Positions 5,494 to 6,358 of a stretch of DNA of 6,358 nt are shown here, in pieces. The notes below the pieces were generated by a model that was not told the origin of the DNA, did not search any database, and saw only the letters and a program-made list of their open reading frames with translations. Numbering within the stretch: position 1 is the first letter of the stretch; each line of letters starts with the position of its first letter. Position numbers and translations under genes: made by a program. Source of the DNA: Bacillota bacterium (GTDB lineage Bacteria > Bacillota > Clostridia > Oscillospirales > Ruminococcaceae); NCBI GenBank assembly GCA_023451415.1, contig JAEXZK010000296.1, positions 1 through 6,358 of the forward strand, in the 5' to 3' direction.

Positions 5494-5727
5494 GCATCCC
5501 GCACTGCAAAGCGGTGTGCGCGGACCCGCTCTTGTGCCGTCCCGCTTTGTGTGGTAAAATATCCACGAAAACGCAGTTGCTTTACTGCTACGCACGGACC
5601 ATCCGTGCCATGGGCGCTCTGGCCGGGATGCACAATCATTCCGTTTGCTGCGTTCATGGTAAACTGGAAGCTGCCGCGGCGGCAGGTCTCCCCGGGTCCA
5701 AACGAACATTCCCCCTGAAATCAGAGG

Positions 5728-5769
5728 TAAACTACAACTAAACCAATGGATTATGCAGCTAAACTACAA
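5728..5769. repeat. Direct repeat TAAACTACAA upstream of the membrane XRE gene
   Basis: Identical 10-mers begin at 5728 and 5760, a period of 32 bp (about three helical turns). A partial match, TAAACT, occurs at 5660. Helical phasing ahead of a regulator gene suggests a binding site, but two copies are little evidence. Confidence 0.45.
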
Positions 5770-5774
5770 GTCGG

Positions 5775-5803
5775 TTGAGTATAATAAAGCTGCGTATTAT
5801 CAT
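5775..5803 (+). promoter_or_regulatory. Candidate promoter of the membrane XRE gene
   Basis: TTGAGT (5775-5780), a 17-bp spacer, then TATCAT (5798-5803). A TATAAT also lies at 5780-5785 but lacks a well-placed -35 box. The region is AT-rich and lies directly before the gene, so a promoter is likely, though which hexamers are used is uncertain. Confidence 0.45.
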
Positions 5804-5837
5804 GTATCGTGCAATCAAGAAAAAACAGAGGTGTATT

Positions 5838-6233
5838 ATGAAAACAAAAACCCTTGGCACGATCATTGCCGAACTTAGAAAAGAGCAGGGCATGACGCAG
5901 CTTGATCTGGCAAACAGGATGGGAGTGACAGATAAGGCCGTTTCAAAATGGGAGAGGGACTTGTCCTGCCCCGATGTCAATTCATTCCCGCATTTGGCCG
6001 AAATCCTTCATGTTTCTGTTAACGAACTCATGCAAATAAAAACAAGCCCGTCACCGTCCCAAAAGGGCATTCATGAAATTGCCAATATGGTATTCAGAAG
6101 CATCGCATTGGCAATGGGGATCGCCGTTGTGGTCCTTTCCATCCTGGGAGCGCTGGATGCAAAGACAGGAATAACCATGCTCGGCCTTGGCCTGGCGAGC
6201 CTGGCCCTCTATTCCCTGCAGGAGAAAGAGTAA
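5838..6233 (+). CDS. Small XRE-family regulator with C-terminal membrane hairpin
   Basis: A 131-residue protein. Residues about 6-66 are a classical XRE helix-turn-helix: LGTIIAELRKEQGMTQLDLANRMGVTDKAVSKWER, then DVNSFPHLAEILHVSVNELM. After a short Ser/Pro linker (69-75) and a basic/amphipathic stretch come two hydrophobic segments, about 88-105 and 109-126, separated by a DAKTG turn, and then a short charged tail (QEKE). This suggests a DNA-binding domain held at the inner face of the membrane by a helical hairpin. The start at 5838 has GAGGTG four bases upstream, a close but usable ribosome site; an earlier in-frame start at 5775 falls in the promoter region and is not favoured. The gene stands alone between terminators, with upstream DNA more AT-rich than elsewhere in the window. 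Target genes and signal are unknown. Confidence 0.85.
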   Translation: MKTKTLGTIIAELRKEQGMTQLDLANRMGVTDKAVSKWERDLSCPDVNSFPHLAEILHVSVNELMQIKTSPSPSQKGIHEIANMVFRSIALAMGIAVVVLSILGALDAKTGITMLGLGLASLALYSLQEKE

Positions 6234-6259
6234 CTTCCGGTTGCCGCTGCGGCGATAAT

Positions 6260-6300
6260 AAAAACATCCTGTCCGATGGAAAATCGGGCAGGATGTTTTT
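6260..6300. terminator. Strong, probably bidirectional terminator
   Basis: AAAAACATCCTGTCCGAT (6260-6277) pairs with 6283-6300 across GGAAA, an 18-bp stem with one U-G wobble in plus-strand RNA. The A-run and T-run at the ends allow termination in both directions. The wobble becomes an A-C mismatch in minus-strand RNA, so plus is favoured. It ends the XRE gene 26 bp beyond its stop. Confidence 0.9.
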
Positions 6301-6306
6301 GCTGTT

Positions 6307-6357
6307 TTATGCGTCCCGCGCTTTAGGGACGCCGTTTCTATTTTCCGCTTTAATCCA
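6307..6357 (-). CDS. Possible C-terminal tail of a convergent gene (start outside window)
   Basis: On the minus strand one frame is open from the window edge to TAA (6309-6307) and reads WIKAENRNGVPKARDA. Its place just before a bidirectional terminator, in convergent arrangement with the XRE gene, is what a gene end would look like. However, 16 codons prove little, and the same bases form a GCGTCCC/GGGACGC hairpin (6311-6332). No family can be recognised. Confidence 0.3.
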   Translation of the reverse strand, partial: WIKAENRNGVPKARDA

Positions 6358-6358
6358 C

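Larger units (their letters stand above)
5494..5837. other. Gene-poor intergenic region with hairpins and a repeat
   Basis: No convincing coding frame was found on either strand; the open frames here lack recognisable motifs, and one runs through the thiT terminator. The stretch holds a possible extended -10 promoter (TTGTGC 5532-5537, 17 bp, TGG, TAAAAT 5555-5560). Two perfect hairpins follow: GCACGG-accat-CCGTGC (5592-5608) and CTGCCG-cgg-CGGCAG (5671-5685). A 10-bp direct repeat, TAAACTACAA, occurs at 5728 and 5760. The last 100 bp are AT-rich and probably carry the promoter of the next gene. A small RNA is possible but unproven. Confidence 0.5.

Noticed and set aside
5403..5657. Small minus-strand frame downstream of thiT
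   Set aside because: It crosses the thiT terminator hairpin and has no motif or clear Shine-Dalgarno.
4705..5709. Long minus-strand frame across the riboswitch, thiT and its terminator
   Set aside because: It would need to run through a riboswitch and two terminators, is low in complexity (Gly/His/Asp/Gln-rich) and mirrors thiT.
4722..5741. Long plus-strand frame overlapping thiT
   Set aside because: It is a shifted frame of thiT, rich in His/Arg/Pro with no family features; thiT has the ribosome site and motifs.

Overview
The window looks like chromosomal DNA from a GC-rich anaerobic Firmicute, most likely a clostridial gut lineage of the Oscillospiraceae/Ruminococcaceae type. This is an inference from three things: KdpDE-like proteins of clostridial flavour, T-box and TPP riboswitches that both work through intrinsic terminators, and consensus TTGACA/TATAAT-like promoters beside GC-rich genes. 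No mobile element, CRISPR array, tRNA or rRNA gene was found.

Layout. Positions 1-1081 (+) hold the 3' end of a KdpD-like sensor kinase gene, overlapping by 4 bp a complete kdpE-like response regulator gene. Two strong hairpins (1126-1164 and 1182-1217) separate this unit from a convergent minus-strand unit. Read in its own direction, that unit has a consensus promoter (3896-3868), a T-box leader (about 3861-3575) ending in an intrinsic terminator, an XRE-cupin regulator (3479-2901) and a medium-chain-type AMP-forming acyl-CoA synthetase (2888-1227). Upstream of it on the same strand lies a Gph-like HAD phosphatase (start probably TTG at 4546). The -35 box of the T-box promoter contains the stop codon of the HAD gene. 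The HAD promoter diverges from a plus-strand promoter that drives a TPP riboswitch and the thiamine transporter gene thiT (4837-5406). The two promoters' -35 boxes meet in one 11-bp palindrome. After the thiT terminator comes a gene-poor stretch of about 340 bp. It is followed by a small XRE regulator with a predicted C-terminal membrane hairpin (5838-6233) and a bidirectional terminator. The last 50 bases may hold the tail of a convergent gene.

Most interesting point. The T-box specifier reads as AUC (isoleucine), and the T-box UGGU bulge fits a tRNA with discriminator base A, as in tRNA-Ile. The leader does not precede ileS or a classical Ile-biosynthesis gene. It precedes an XRE-cupin regulator and an ACSM/MACS-type acyl-CoA synthetase. 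A coherent hypothesis is that isoleucine starvation switches on activation of 2-methylbutyrate (or related branched acids) to the CoA ester. Reductive carboxylation by a 2-oxoacid:ferredoxin oxidoreductase and transamination would then give isoleucine. The leader and the enzyme family are read from sequence; the substrate and pathway are inference.
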